Positions 44,720 through 56,735 of a DNA stretch of 64,000 nt are shown here, piece by piece. The stretch is from Zhengitettix transpicula (lineage: Eukaryota > Arthropoda > Insecta > Orthoptera > Tetrigidae): positions 28,120,629 to 28,184,628 of the forward strand of contig CM073592.1 in NCBI GenBank assembly GCA_037074705.1. The letters are read 5' to 3'. Position numbers and translations under genes: made by a program. Each line of letters opens with the position of its first letter. The stretch's first letter is position 1. The notes beneath the pieces are model-generated. The model searched no databases, was not told the origin of the DNA, and worked only from the letters and a program-made list of their open reading frames with translations.

Positions 44720-46569
44720 AAGAGACGCGACCTTTGAATAATATTGAATTGTTTTTGAATGGCAGGGAGTAAAGTAAAATGAAGAAACTCTAATATTTAT
44801 CTGCTCGCTTCAATGTTAACTTTCAGGAAACTGTATTTATGGTAATTGGCTGGAGGAACGTGGTAGTTAGGTGACTTGGCTACGAAAATTAAATTCAGAT
44901 ACATTATTATTAAGTATCATTCCTAACCAACTGAGAAAAATTCCAGTATTAAGAAGAAAATCTCTGACAAATTTGTTGACGTGCCTTTAAACCATCCAAT
45001 AATTCGTGAATTTCTGCAGAAATCTACCAGTTTGTAAATCTGCGTAGGAAAGAAAACTTTTCCAAAATTTTCATGCTGCCGAAAAGACCCGCTTACTTTG
45101 TCTATATATTATTGGATGAAAAACAATAATTACAAGGCGGTGAGACGTGAAGAGGATTATATTTCTTTATTTAAAATTAACCAGAATGGCTTTTCTGAAA
45201 GGGGAAAGTAAGCATAAGAAATTCAGTGATCTATAACCCCGATATGTCTCGAATCTCTTTGTTTTCGCGTTTTTTTCTTGTACCTCCCCTCCACCCCCAC
45301 CCCTACCTGTAGAGTCAGGACCGGATCAGCGGACGTACAGAGGTGACAGGAATCATCGCGGGAAAACCACGGATCGGACAAACGTCAGGGATGCTTTAGA
45401 ACGCATAAATGAAGGTCTGAAATTCAGTCATTTTTATTTTTAACTTTTGTACTGTACTGTTTCAATACTGTTTCGATTGATTTTCGCGTATCTGTACCTC
45501 GAGTAGCAGGTTTAATTTTCTGTAAATATCCATATATGTAATTACAAATTTCTGTTGATACTAAGTAACCAACCCAGGGTCATCGTGATATTAATTACTG
45601 CTCGAATGGAAGTGACTTAATGTGGCAAGTGAAATTAATATAATAACCGACGTTTTATGCTTTTTGTGTACTGTTTCTATTTTGGTTTCTGTACTTTATC
45701 TGTAACTGTAGTTAATGTATTTGTACTTATCAGTCAACAAAACTGATTTTAATAATGATTGTTTATTTAACTTTATAGACTAACGAGTGAAACGTTGTTT
45801 TCTGTTTTCCTCTGCCAAGAATAACCATATGTCTGTTCGAGTTTATTGTGTAAACAAAAGAAACCCATTCCGACATAATTGTTGATATTATGAGGATTTA
45901 TACAATCAGTGCAATGGAAAATGTGTTGGAGCTGGCAGCACCGTAATAGCTGCAGGTCAAGATTTTGCTTGCAGGGGCTGTAGTTTCATTAGACGCCGGT
46001 CAAAGCGCTGGCAGGAATTGTGCAGATTAACTTCAAGTTGGGAGGAGGAGAATTAATTGCATCAGACGCAATATCCTGTGGCATCCGCGGATTGGTCTCT
46101 GGTCGGTCCGTCCGCATCGCTGTCCAACGTCCGTCTGAGTCGTCCTCACATGCAACCAGCAAATCGGAATTATGATTACTCTCGTTCCGCTTGATTTTAA
46201 TACACCTCGAACAAAACCAATATTTGCGACAACCGACTCTTCCGAGATTCGTATTACACAATTCTTAATTCCAAGGTTTCTTCTGCCTGTCTCGAGTAAC
46301 TGTCGCAGATGTGGAAACTGATCCCATTTCCATCTTCATATAGTCAGCGCATGTGGACGTTGAAAATGAAAGAACTATTGCTACTCGTGTCTATACGCAC
46401 ACTTTTTTTTATTGAACTCGCCGTCTCTTCACGGTGATGGTAATTAGCGACTGCCTTTGCTAATGAGTACGAACAATTCTAATTGACACAGAAAATTTCA
46501 TATTCCCTTGGGGGGGTGAGGCTAAATTGGTGGTGGCTGAGTTTCGTGATACTGGTATAAATTATCCTG

Positions 46570-46601
<32 letters not shown>

Positions 46602-46690
46602 TATATAAACTATTATATTAACCATGAATATGATACTCCACTTATAATAAACTATTTAATTATTATTATCCTTTAGGGGTACAATTCATT

Positions 46691-46731
<41 letters not shown>
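44720..46731. other. Mostly unique DNA with a small family B remnant and a (TA)n tract
   Basis: 45229-45310 repeats the TCTATAACCC, GTCTCGAATCTC and CCTCCACCCCCACCC blocks of Helitron-like family B. A 90-codon minus frame at 45989-46261 has two CxxC-like pairs at its N-terminus but no domain I can name. A (GA)n run is near 46587-46600 and (TA)n at 46692-46731. Confidence 0.45.
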
Positions 46732-46734
<3 letters not shown>

Positions 46735-47853
46735 AATTAACATTACAAAATTACTTTAATTTTAACCCACGGTGTGGTAGCCATTTATATATAATCAAAA
46801 AAAGTGAACGTTTAATTAAAACGATTATTTTACTTTTACAAACAAACAATTTTATTTAACAAAATATTAGTACAATTTATACAATTTAATAAAAAAACTC
46901 TCAGGGTCTCAACTAGGTTTGATAACGGCAGAACATTTAAACATAATCAAAGAACACAAAATTTAGATTTAATTTAAAAAGAAATATTTATTCGTCTAGA
47001 CATAGACGAAATTAATTATCGACGAACTTATACTACAAGACGGATTTTAAATTTAAACAGTTTATTTTATCAACACTAAAGAACGATATCTGACATTATC
47101 TTTTAAGTCGGTTTACAAAAAAAATTTACTGTTCTCTTGCTACTTACGGCTGCCCAGGATACTTTTACCTTTCGAACACAGTGGTGGGGGTTTCACAGCT
47201 TCTATTAAATTCACAGATTCTACTAAGTACTGTTGGTTTGAAAAAGAACGTTTGTTATGTCTCGACGAATTTACTCTGCTGTATCTCGATGAATTTATTC
47301 TGCTGTATCTCTACTTTACAACTTTACACAGCAATTTTTCGACAACTTTCTGTCCTTTCTGACCGCCGACCTTAATGCCACCGTCATCTCAGCCAACGTA
47401 CCACGACTCTGCTTAAACCATGTCTCTCTTAATCACATCCACCAGCTTCGGTGAGCGCTGAACAACTGCTCCTCAAAAGCTTATCTCCTCCCTTATAGCC
47501 TCCCAGTCTTTTACTTTTTCCATTGTTCGAAAACTTCGTCGCAAATGCCAGTTGACAGATTCTTCCATTATCACAAGATTTATATTACGCAGCTGCAGTT
47601 CCGTAGTCAACAAATGGCTAACTACTCTGTCATGTTAAGGCCAACAATCAAGGCAGGACCCGCAATTACTTTGGTGGGCCTATTTGTCTTTTCCACCCCC
47701 ACACGCACGTGCACGGTTTCGAATTCTCAAGACCAACCAATCAGCACTTCCAAGACGAAGAAAAACTTAGACCTAAATAAACGCGTTACATAATGCCCCT
47801 CCAACATTCCAGACTATCAATCACAAACAATGCCTCACTTAACAGGCATTACA
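46732..47853 (-). mobile_element. Solo LTR C
   Basis: On the minus strand it starts TGTAATGCCTGTTAAGTGAG and ends AATGTTAATTACA. It lies between (TA)n tracts on both sides. It shares AATTTCGTCTATG, GAGACCCTGAG and overall order with LTR B, and TGTAATRCC plus GTTAA with LTR A. Length 1,122 bp, close to LTR A (1,118). The 64- and 82-codon frames inside have no domain. Confidence 0.75.
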
Positions 47854-49086
47854 ATATATATATATATATATCAGGGTATGCATATTAAAAAAATAAACTC
47901 CATCTCCTTTAATTAATTCATTGTTCACGCATCGCCATTACCAAATCAACTAACAAAACAAAGATAAAACAACACCAACAACAAACCCAAAGATATAACC
48001 CTACCTTCTTATTATTATTATCAACTAATAAATGTAATAAGTTTGTTACACACTGATCAGTGTAGTAGTCGAACATGTCATTTTGTTTCTGTAAGTCGAT
48101 ACCATCATGCTTCTCCGTAATTAATTACAGAAATTGTAAATGAGTAATTGTGTGAGTCTTCAATTAATTAGTTTTCGTTACGTCCACATTAAGATAGAGA
48201 ACATTTTCTTAATTATCGCCAGTACCTGACACCAAAACCTGGTTAGATGTTTTTTTATTTATGTTTTATTTGCTTACAGATTTCGTGTGTAATACTTTGA
48301 TTGTAATAGTCGTGTTTTGCATTGCCTGATTCGGAGCGTAAAATCAGAATGCTGAAGATCGGGATTTAGACGGAATGTCGTGGGTTGATTCGTAGACGAA
48401 TAACAGCTTGAGATAAAAAATATATAAAAAGGGGGGACCCCTACAGAGACGAAATTTGAATTCTGAGGGCGGAATTGTTGCACCTATATATCTTTTTTTT
48501 TAATATCGTGGGAGCTATCAGATCTGCGGCGGACGTTTACGACTTTGTTTATCTCTAGATTCAAAAAAGCTTCTTTTAGGCACGACCCGACTCTGGCGAC
48601 ACGATGTCGGGAATACGAATGTGACGTACAATACGGTTCGAAAGTTTCTTGACCAATGTTGTTTTCGAATGGTGAAATTGCCCACGTGAGGGGTGTGGAA
48701 CCCCTGCGGTGAAGAAATAAGAATCTTAAAGGCGGAATTTTGTAGTACGAGTGGACATAAATCCACACACACACACACACACACACGTAAGAGAGAACGG
48801 GGACTCGAGGAGCCAATTCCGTCTCCAGATGTTTACTAGAAAGGTGCCCGAGTTGCTAATGGGGAAGGAAAGGGGTGAAAAGGCTCTCAGAAAGAGATGG
48901 AAGACGGATTGCTTGCATAGTTTGTTCTACCGCTGAATTATTCTAATAGGCCTAGAACATTCGAATCTATATTTTTAGTTAACTTAAAATATAGCACGGA
49001 ATAAAGAAGTAATATTTGCAAATTCTTAAACCAGTATTAGTTACCTTTCGCCACCCTGTGTATATCTTTTTTCTTATTTTAAATGG
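47854..49086. other. Unassigned stretch with (TA)n and (CA)n microsatellites
   Basis: (TA)n at about 47855-47871 and (CA)n at about 48762-48786. Overlapping frames at 48484-48936 are open on both strands, with no domain. Confidence 0.45.
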
Positions 49087-50150
49087 GATTCGGCCGTTCG
49101 CCCGACAAACTCTTGCCCGATGCACGTTTTCCCGACAACAACACCCCGATAGACATTTTCCCGACAGGTAAGTTATTACGAAATAATGCATAATATTAAT
49201 ATAACACTTACACGTTACGTATCTTATTATACATTATTATTATTATTGTAAGTTAATATTTTCATTAATGCAAGGAACAATTTAAACCAAACTTGGTTCA
49301 CGTATCACTTAAGATTCAGGAAGCAACGCAGTGGAGTTACAATAACTGATCTCAAGACACTCTAGTATTCAAGGTTGCTTTATAAAAGAACTATAACTAA
49401 ATATTCCCAGTACTATTCTAAAATTCCTGGCAATGTAACTACAGAGACTCATAATTACAAAATAAGGTTGCCATTTTGTTACACTGATTACCTCTGCAGG
49501 GGATAAAAAAATACTAAATTTCACAAGATAAATTTATTAACAAATATGGTGAATAATTACAGCAGAATTTACTGTTTGTATATTTTATAAATTTAATTTC
49601 TTTGTCTCCCGAGCACTACGTCGTAGTATGGGGTGAGGAAGGGCGTGGCATTTTCAAAATACAAAATATGCGATTACGGCCTATATTGGCGCTCAGACTC
49701 AGTTTCTCAATGCTTCTAGTGTCAATTTTCATCCCCTAACGACATAAGGACAGGTATGAGGTTTGATGAAAAGGGGGGGGGGTGACAAAAAATTGCGTGA
49801 ACTACCAAGATTGGTGTCGAATCTAGTGTTCTGTCATTCCAGCAGCTGGTTAAGTTAAAGTTTAACCGCTAGGGGTGGGGGTGGAAGGGATGATTTTAAT
49901 AATTACAATATTTTTATATACACGGGGTTGGTTTCTCAATCTTAAGTCATACGTGTATTAATTTTGGTTTAAACTGTTCCACGCTTATTGAAAAACTAAA
50001 TTTACAATAATAATAATGCAAGTAACGTATTATGTTTAATATTAGTTTTATGCTTAATTTCGTAAAAACTAAACATTCGGCAAAATGACCTGTCGGGAAA
50101 ACGTGAATCAGGATATTGTTGTCGGGATTTTTTCTAGACGCATTTTAAGT
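49087..50150. mobile_element. Long-TIR DNA element
   Basis: Left arm about 49131-49335 (CCCGACAACA, TTTTCCCGACAGGT, AGTTTAAACC-like block) is inverted at about 49925-50126. The left outer flank adds two more CCCGA-type motifs (49101, 49116). The interior carries a roughly 280-bp block also found inverted at 59030-59320. A 10-G run is at 49773-49782. No transposase frame. Outer ends are approximate. Confidence 0.7.
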
Positions 50151-50782
50151 AAATAATATATGAGTGTGGTTATATTTTGAGGACGTTCTATTAGTAATTT
50201 ACAAAGTGGTATCCTTCAGCAGCATATGTACAAGGTTATTTTGATAAGTCTCCGTAGTGAGAGAGGTAATGTCCTGGGGTGCAGGAGTTAAGCTCGCCCG
50301 GTAATGACACTCACTGACTTCCCTCACACTTCCCTCGCTTTGCACTCAGTGAATTAAAGCATAACCCTGCAAAGGGAACGCAGACGCTACGTCACACAAT
50401 TTAGCAAATGCACGAACCGACAGCGTTGCGTGGTCACTCACTCGCATCTCCTGCTAACGTACGAGTGTAACTATTCAGCCATAATTGAGCAGCCTCAGGT
50501 AAGGAGTGCAACATCGCCTCATATTACACGAAGATCTATGAATTAAAATGACCTTTATCTGTTTTACTTACACTAATGATCATTGGTAATTTTAAAAAGG
50601 TATTTGGATGCGATTTCAAGCGTCCTCTTGTAAAAAAAAATTAATTACACTGTAAATTTTGCATATTTTCTCCTCCTAGTCATCTCAAGCCCTCTGAAAT
50701 ATATTCTCGTAGGTAATAATTATACCTTCCTCTTCAGATAGTGTCTGAATTTAAAGCAAACTCCTCTCAATACACAACCTTG
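50151..50782. other. Unassigned spacer
   Basis: Base-balanced at about 50230-50560; no frame of note and no repeat seen. Confidence 0.4.
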
Positions 50783-51120
50783 GAGGGATGTTCTCTCGCA
50801 GGTAGAACCTTTTAGGAACTGGTCCAGGCAAGGAGAAGCGAATGCTGCGTCCCCACAGCAAACTCCTCTCCCGCTATCGGAAGGGCGTGGGACAAGTACC
50901 CAATGCCCATCCTACTCGATGCAGGTTTTCCTAGGGTTTTCCCTGCATTTCTTTAGGCGAATGCCGGGTAGGATCCTTAAACTATAGCCCGGGGGCCCTA
51001 GTTAACCCTTGGCTACCTTCCTCCACCCTTCCGCATCCCTCCTTTCAAATCCCTTCCTATGCTATTAAAGGGGAGTTGCCCAAAGTGGATCACCCTCATG
51101 TAGCCTGTTGCCCTAAAAAA
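50783..51120 (+). mobile_element. SINE-like copy, subfamily 1, with internal deletion
   Basis: Starts GAGGGATGTTCTCTCGCAGG and AACCTTTTAGGA, then jumps to ACTGGTCCAGGC, losing about 200 bp of the body, and ends GTTGCCCTAAAAAA. Confidence 0.88.
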
Positions 51121-51130
51121 TTCAAAAAAA

Positions 51131-51592
51131 AATCTCTCTGGTTTTTTTTTGAACTAAGGTTCCCACATGCCGAGGCACCTCGTCCTGTTCTGAGAGGTGT
51201 ATGTTCCGGGATCGCAGACCTTGGGCATACGGCAAGAGTTGTCTGCTATTCCTATTGGAATAGTCGGCCAGCTGCCTCCTAAACAGGCCAAGGTATGGCG
51301 AGGGGTAAGCTGTGTCCCCACAGCAAACTCCTCTCCCGTCATCGGAAGGGCGTGGGACAAATACCAAATGCCCGACCTACCTGATGCAGGTTTTTCTAGG
51401 GTTTTCCCTGCATTTCCTTAGGCGAATGCCAGGTAGGATCCTTAAAACATAGTCAGGGGGCCCTACTTAACCCTTGGCTACCTTCCTATACCTTTCTGCA
51501 CCCCCCCTTTTAAATCCATTTCCTATGCTATAAGAGGGGAGTTGCCACTATGTGGATTACCCTGTACATAGCCTGTCTACACCTACAAAAAA
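51131..51592 (+). mobile_element. SINE-like copy, subfamily 2
   Basis: Starts in TCTCTCTGG plus a T run, follows the family body with the GGGGTAAGCTGTGTCCCC variant, and ends with a distinct tail, TTGCCACTATGTGGATTACC then TAGCCTGTCTACACCT and A's. Confidence 0.88.
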
Positions 51593-53083
51593 GGATTAAA
51601 AATTATCTCGCTTTGATCTGTGTCGTTCGTAATGATACAAAGACATTTGTAGCCATTTTATTTTGAAATGTTAAGGCAAAAAATGAATATTAATTTAAAA
51701 TCTAAACAAAAGTTAATGTTTATTTTAGTATTCTATTAATTGTATTCATACATATGTATAACAATAATTTCTTTTAATCTGAAAATGTTATGCAAGAAAC
51801 GAGCAACAAAAACTTGTGGAATTTATTTTAAAAATTATATTACATTATAACGAATTAGGTTCAATTGAAAGACATATTAAGACTGCGAAAATAGATTACA
51901 GCATAGTTTGTGTTTTAAAATCAGAAAACTCAATTAGTATATAGTTTTTTTTTTGCAAATGGATTCATTACAATGTAAAATATTCACATACAAAAATTAT
52001 TTAGAGAATGGACATTGAAAATCTGAATTTTCACGGTATTCTTATTTTCACAATCTCTTGATTTTTCCATTAGTCCTCGAAAAAGGAAATATCACACATC
52101 AATAAAATACATACAAAAGTATACAATTTAAAGATTAAACTCAATGTACTGATAAATTTGTTAAAAGTGGTAACTTAATGTAAAATATGGTTATACATCA
52201 TATATAATATTAATACATTATTATTGTTTCTTAATTTTAAAATTGCTACATCTCAGCGAGAAACCATAAATAAAGCCCCGTTGTGTTCCTAAATATTGCG
52301 ACATCTGCTTAAGAAGTTTTGAAAAAATGGTGTTGATTTTATTCCAGGTCTAATATTGATTTTAAACATTTCAGTGGGATAAAAATAATGATGCAACTTA
52401 TGCGTTCCCAGGTCGCAGTATTTCCGCCTCCTTGTACCGGATGATCTCTCTCAGGTTTCGCTTGTCCGTCGTCACGGCGCGTTGTATTGAGCCTTGCGTG
52501 ATGATCAATACCGGTGACGTCATAACTATTGATTATATTCGCGTGTCTGTCAATCGCAAGGAGGGAGGCCTCAATTCAAAGATTCAAGACTGCAGCCTGA
52601 CATTTCCAATTAGCCCAGCCGTTTCAACTTTTCCAGCTACACCAATTTGTTTCGGTAATCGAGATGCAGAGAATTTCCCTTATGAAAAATAACTTGGTGA
52701 GATTGAAATCTGTTTCACAACGTCAGTATATTAATGAGATCGGAAACTGAGTCAAATTCAAATATTTACGATTGTGCGAAAAATCTTGAGATACAACTGT
52801 GGGGTCTTTTAAGGAAAAATTTGCTGAACACTAATATTTGAGGGAAATATAAATGCAAAAGTCTTTATTTTAACATCTAAGTACACAGACTCTTCAAGTC
52901 CCTCCAACTAACGATGTAATACTGAGGAAAGGAGCTGCCCGTAGGTTAAATCTACTCTGGTCCAGCAAAGGCATCGAATAAAAATTTATGAAGCAATATT
53001 TTCACCATAATTAAAGTCAAGAATATTCTTTTACTTAATTCATATCCCCTTAAATTCATCAATTACTACAGTAGGGTCACAGG
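51593..53083. other. A+T-rich stretch with a small base-balanced patch
   Basis: The patch at 52410-52690 has an 86-codon plus frame without a domain. No repeat seen. Confidence 0.45.
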
Positions 53084-53558
53084 ATACCTTTGGGGGATGC
53101 CTTCACATCTCTCTGTTTTTTTTTGAACTAAGGTTCCCATATTCCGAGGCACCTCGGCCTGTTTTGAGAGGTGTATGTTCCGGGGTCGCAGACCTTGGGC
53201 ATACGGTAAGAGTTGTCCGGTAATAGTAGGCCAGCTGCTTCCTAAACCGGTCAAGGCACAGCGAGGGCAAAGCTGCGACCCCACAGCAAACCCCTCTCCC
53301 GCCATCGGAAGGGCGTGCGACAAGTACCCAATGCCCGACCTACCTGATGCAGGTTTTTCTAGGGTTTTCCCTGCATCACTTTTAGGCCAATTGCCGGGTA
53401 GGATCCTTAAAATATAGCCCGGGGGCCCTAGTTAACCCTTGGCTACCTTCTTCTACCCTTCCGAATCCCCCTTTTCAAATCCCTTTCCTATTCTATAAAA
53501 GGGGAAGTTGCCACTATGTGTATTATCCTATACATAGCCTGTCTACACCTCAAGAAAA
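53084..53558 (+). mobile_element. SINE-like copy, subfamily 2
   Basis: Starts ACCTTTGGGGGATGCC then TTCACATCTCTCTG, and has the subfamily 2 tail TTGCCACTATGTG and TAGCCTGTCTACACCT. A short deletion in the middle removes part of the ATTCCCATTGG block. Confidence 0.85.
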
Positions 53559-53799
53559 ATTAAATAATATCAAATATATCAATAACAATTTACACACTAA
53601 ATTTGAAAAAAAAAAAAATTAGTTTCATAATTTTACTTTATATTGCTTGCTTACAACTCAAATTAATTGTACTGTTAGAAAAGTAAAGTGTCCAAATTAT
53701 TTTTAAGGTACATAACTATTGAAACATAGTAAAAAAATATTAAGGACGAAATTGTAAATTTGGATAAGCATAATATAATTTATAAAATTAATTGACACA

Positions 53800-53957
53800 C
53801 ATATAGGCCAAACCAAGCGATCATTAAAACTAGGTTAAAAGAACATAAAAGTAATATAAATAGTAATATTCAAAATTATTCTATTTTCTCTAAACATATT
53901 TATTTAAATAATAACAAATTAGATTATTGGGGTAAAGTATCAACTTTGGACGAGTAA
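53800..53957 (+). pseudogene. Penelope-like GIY-YIG endonuclease remnant 1
   Basis: The plus strand encodes HIGQTKRSLK and then, after a one-base shift in an A run near 53829, TRLKEHKSNI and about 35 more residues before TAA. The IGQT plus R(S/A)LKTRLKEH pattern is typical of the GIY-YIG nuclease at the C-terminus of Penelope-like retroelements, which nicks target DNA. The upstream reverse transcriptase is absent. Broken by frameshift and 5' truncation. Confidence 0.7.
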
Positions 53958-54126
53958 ACGAATTACTCATCGAGATTAATGTACATCAGATCCTATGAAA
54001 CAGCTGCTAATATAAAAAAAAATATTCTAACAATTTCAATAAAATTTATGAGTTTGCTTTTGTAATGTTTAATTTATGCTTTGTTATAATTTCAAATTCT
54101 AAACCCAACAATGTAAATTAAATTTT

Positions 54127-54128
<2 letters not shown>

Positions 54129-54166
<38 letters not shown>

Positions 54167-54465
54167 ACTATGTTTATTTGAGTTGACATGTTTACTGAGA
54201 AACAAGGTTGTTTTATTAAATTTTACTGGTCGTTCTCGTTTTAATTTCTCCTTTTTCGGCCACGGCATTTTCTAAGTGTAACACAATTTATGTTTTTTGT
54301 TTTATGCCAAATGTTTATTAAAAATGTTATTCTAATCATTGTAATTGTTTTGTTCTTTTTGTAAGTTCAAACGTGAACCTGACGAGGTCGCAAAATAAGC
54401 GTCGACGCGTTGTTTAATTTTACATTAATAAATGATATTTTCTTACTAAAAATTGTCTTATGTTT
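54129..54465 (+). mobile_element. Penelope-like 3' region unit 1
   Basis: Begins with (TA)n, then a block shared with the next unit (TTTATTTGAGTTGACATGTT through GAGAAACAAGGTTG), then a plus-strand 3' end with CCTGACGAGGTCGCAAAATA and an AATAAATG block. On the minus strand the first block encodes SKHVNSN, part of the GIY-YIG region. Confidence 0.65.
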
Positions 54466-54496
54466 ATTTATCATTTTTCCCAATAGTCAGAATATA

Positions 54497-54497
54497 C

Positions 54498-54537
<40 letters not shown>

Positions 54538-54920
54538 AAGTTGTGTTTATTTGAGTTGACATGTTTACTGAGAAACATGGTTGTTTTATATTAAAAATAT
54601 GTTCATTAAGGCAAGTTTTTAATGCCCTCTTTGTTTGTCCTATATAGCAAACATTATAGTATTCACAGGAAATTTCATATACTACATTAAGCTTATATAA
54701 TAGAATATTAATAGAAAATTTTGTAAATGTAACACAATTCATATTTTTTGTTATTAGCTAAATTATTTCTTAAAAATGTAATCATCGTAATTGTTTTGTT
54801 CTTTTTTTAGTTTTAAATTGTAACCTGATGAGGTCGCAAAATTACGCGATGAAACGTTGTTAAGTTATTAAGTTCTCCTTTTATTTTCTGACTTAAAATT
54901 GGCTGATGTGTATTTATTTA
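54497..54920. mobile_element. Penelope-like unit 2: inverted coding piece plus forward 3' end
   Basis: From 54742 down to about 54545 the minus strand encodes a GIY-YIG piece (VCYIGQTKRALKTCLNEHIF), then shifts frame to SKHVNSNKHNFD before running into the (TA)n tract at 54500-54534. From about 54825 the plus strand has the 3' end CCTGATGAGGTCGCAAAATT and TTAAAATTGGCTGATG. The coding piece is thus inverted relative to the 3' end, a known outcome of Penelope-type insertion. Confidence 0.7.
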
Positions 54921-55495
54921 TTCATTTTCATCCAGGTTATTTGGCAGGGCGTGAGTTTTCCCTGCTGCAGTTGTGTAAGAGTGGTTGGGAAGGAACACAA
55001 ACACTTCCCGTTCCTCTGAATTTATGTACTTGCGATGTACGACGGACGATGGCAGTTTGCTTCGTTGAAAAGGTTGCAGGTTTGTGGTCTCAAGATAATT
55101 CCACTGTTACCAAACAACTTATCACACCGGTGAATCAGGAGTAGTGGAATGGTCACGTTTTCAATATCTAAGCTCTCAATAAAAAAACAACAGATTTTGA
55201 TCACGAATAAATATTAATGATCCATTTTATTCTCTTTATTTTTTTTAAAAAAAAATTAAGACGTTGTTCCTGAATAACACGGACCTTTATAACTCATTCT
55301 GTCGTCCAGCATGAAAGCTTGAAATCAATCTTCTATCTGGACTTCCGATGGATTAGCGGACTGATTAGGTCTGTGTTATCCGGGGTTCAACTCTGGCTTA
55401 AGGTGAAAGCTTCTTCTAGTATTAACATTGAATAAATGCTTCGAAAATCATACTAGTGGTTCAAGTCGTGACCTGGGGTGTTAGAATTACATCAA
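54921..55495. other. Unassigned spacer
   Basis: An 81-codon plus frame starts inside the Penelope-like 3' end at 54899 and overlaps a 60-codon minus frame; no domain recognised. Confidence 0.4.
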
Positions 55496-56735
55496 TCTAT
55501 ATAATAAAAATGGATGTATATTTGTATGTTTGTATGTATGTATGTATGTATTTACGTTGTTCTTTATACAAATTTTATCGCGTGGACAGAATTCAACAAA
55601 AATCGGTATATATATTCTGCCAAAATCGAGAACCGGTACTGTGGGGGTGAGAAACCCCTAGAATAAACGTGGAAATAATTATCATTGAAATAAGTTACGA
55701 ATTAGTGTTAAATTACTGCGCGAGACGATGACGTCATAAGTTTTCAAGACATTGACGCATCCTAAATATAGTTCTGTATTTCGTAATGAAATAAAGCAGA
55801 AATATTTTGATCGAATAAAAAGTAAAATTTTTTCCAGTATTACTCCATCGAATAGTAATAAAAAACAATACGAAACACTTCACCATCCTTGCGCAAAGTT
55901 AATTTGGAATAGTTAATTATCCCGCTATCTTTGATAAAGCCAATATGGCGTCTTATAATACATTCAAATGTGTGTCGGTCGAGATTTATAAAATTTCATA
56001 ATATAACGTACTATTGTATCCTGTATAATATTTCAGAAGATAATAAGATTTGTCTGAGGTAAGACTGCTGAATTATATGTTTGTAACTATAAAAGTATTG
56101 AAAATGACGTACGGAACTCCGAAAGTCGTTATTCAATTAATGCACTATCAGTCAAAGGTATGTACAGAAATAGGAACATTTAAATTGAATTAAAAGTACA
56201 ATTAATTATACTTTACGCAACGTATTTCTATAAATTTGTATAAATGTAAACAAATTATTGCGTGCAATTTGTGTCGTGAAACAAAAATTTGAGGTTAGGA
56301 TAGCAGTATTTGTTTTCCATTTTTGGGAACGACGTTATAGATGATCAATTTCTGAGAAATGAAGCTGATTGAATAATAAGTATAATTAAATCTACCAATA
56401 CCACATCGAGTGATAAATATAATGTATTATGAAAGGTTATACAATCCATGGCATTAATTTTCTTTTAAATAACTTGACTTTTGACGTGGAATATTTAACG
56501 GGATCAGGGACCAATATGTTGCCCAATTTTATCTTGCAATACGCACTGGAAGATACATAGAATTATGATAAAAACAATACTTAAATGTTCAAAATTGATA
56601 TTTTTTTATTGAAGACAGCGTATTTCGTAATGTTAATTTTATACAATGCTACCAACTGCAGATTGCTAAAACCACCAAATAGTTCAGAATTGGAGTGTAT
56701 CGGGACATCTCGGGCAACGCCGGGCACCCAGCTAG
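55496..56735 (+). mobile_element. Helitron-like family A copy A8, longest
   Basis: Starts TCTATATAATAAAAATGG after A (55495) and ends GGGCAACGCCGGGCACCCAG then CTAG before T (56736). At 1,240 bp it is the longest family A copy here and has a middle section absent from the shorter ones. The 3' end contains GGC-AAC-GCC, a short stable hairpin of the kind found just before a Helitron terminus. No Rep or helicase frame. Confidence 0.9.

Noticed and set aside
45989..46261. 90-codon minus frame with CRKYWFCSRC resembling a zinc finger
   Set aside because: Only the cysteine spacing is suggestive; no complete zinc-binding pattern follows and the frame lies in a base-balanced non-repeat stretch open in other frames.
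46692..46731. Long (TA)n tract, and others at 54129, 54500 and 61041, as possible origins or regulatory sites
   Set aside because: Ordinary microsatellites; interest is limited to their role as element targets or tails.
55496..56735. Search for Rep/helicase motifs in the longest Helitron-like copy
   Set aside because: No frame longer than about 64 codons and none with Rep or helicase motifs; the copy is non-autonomous.
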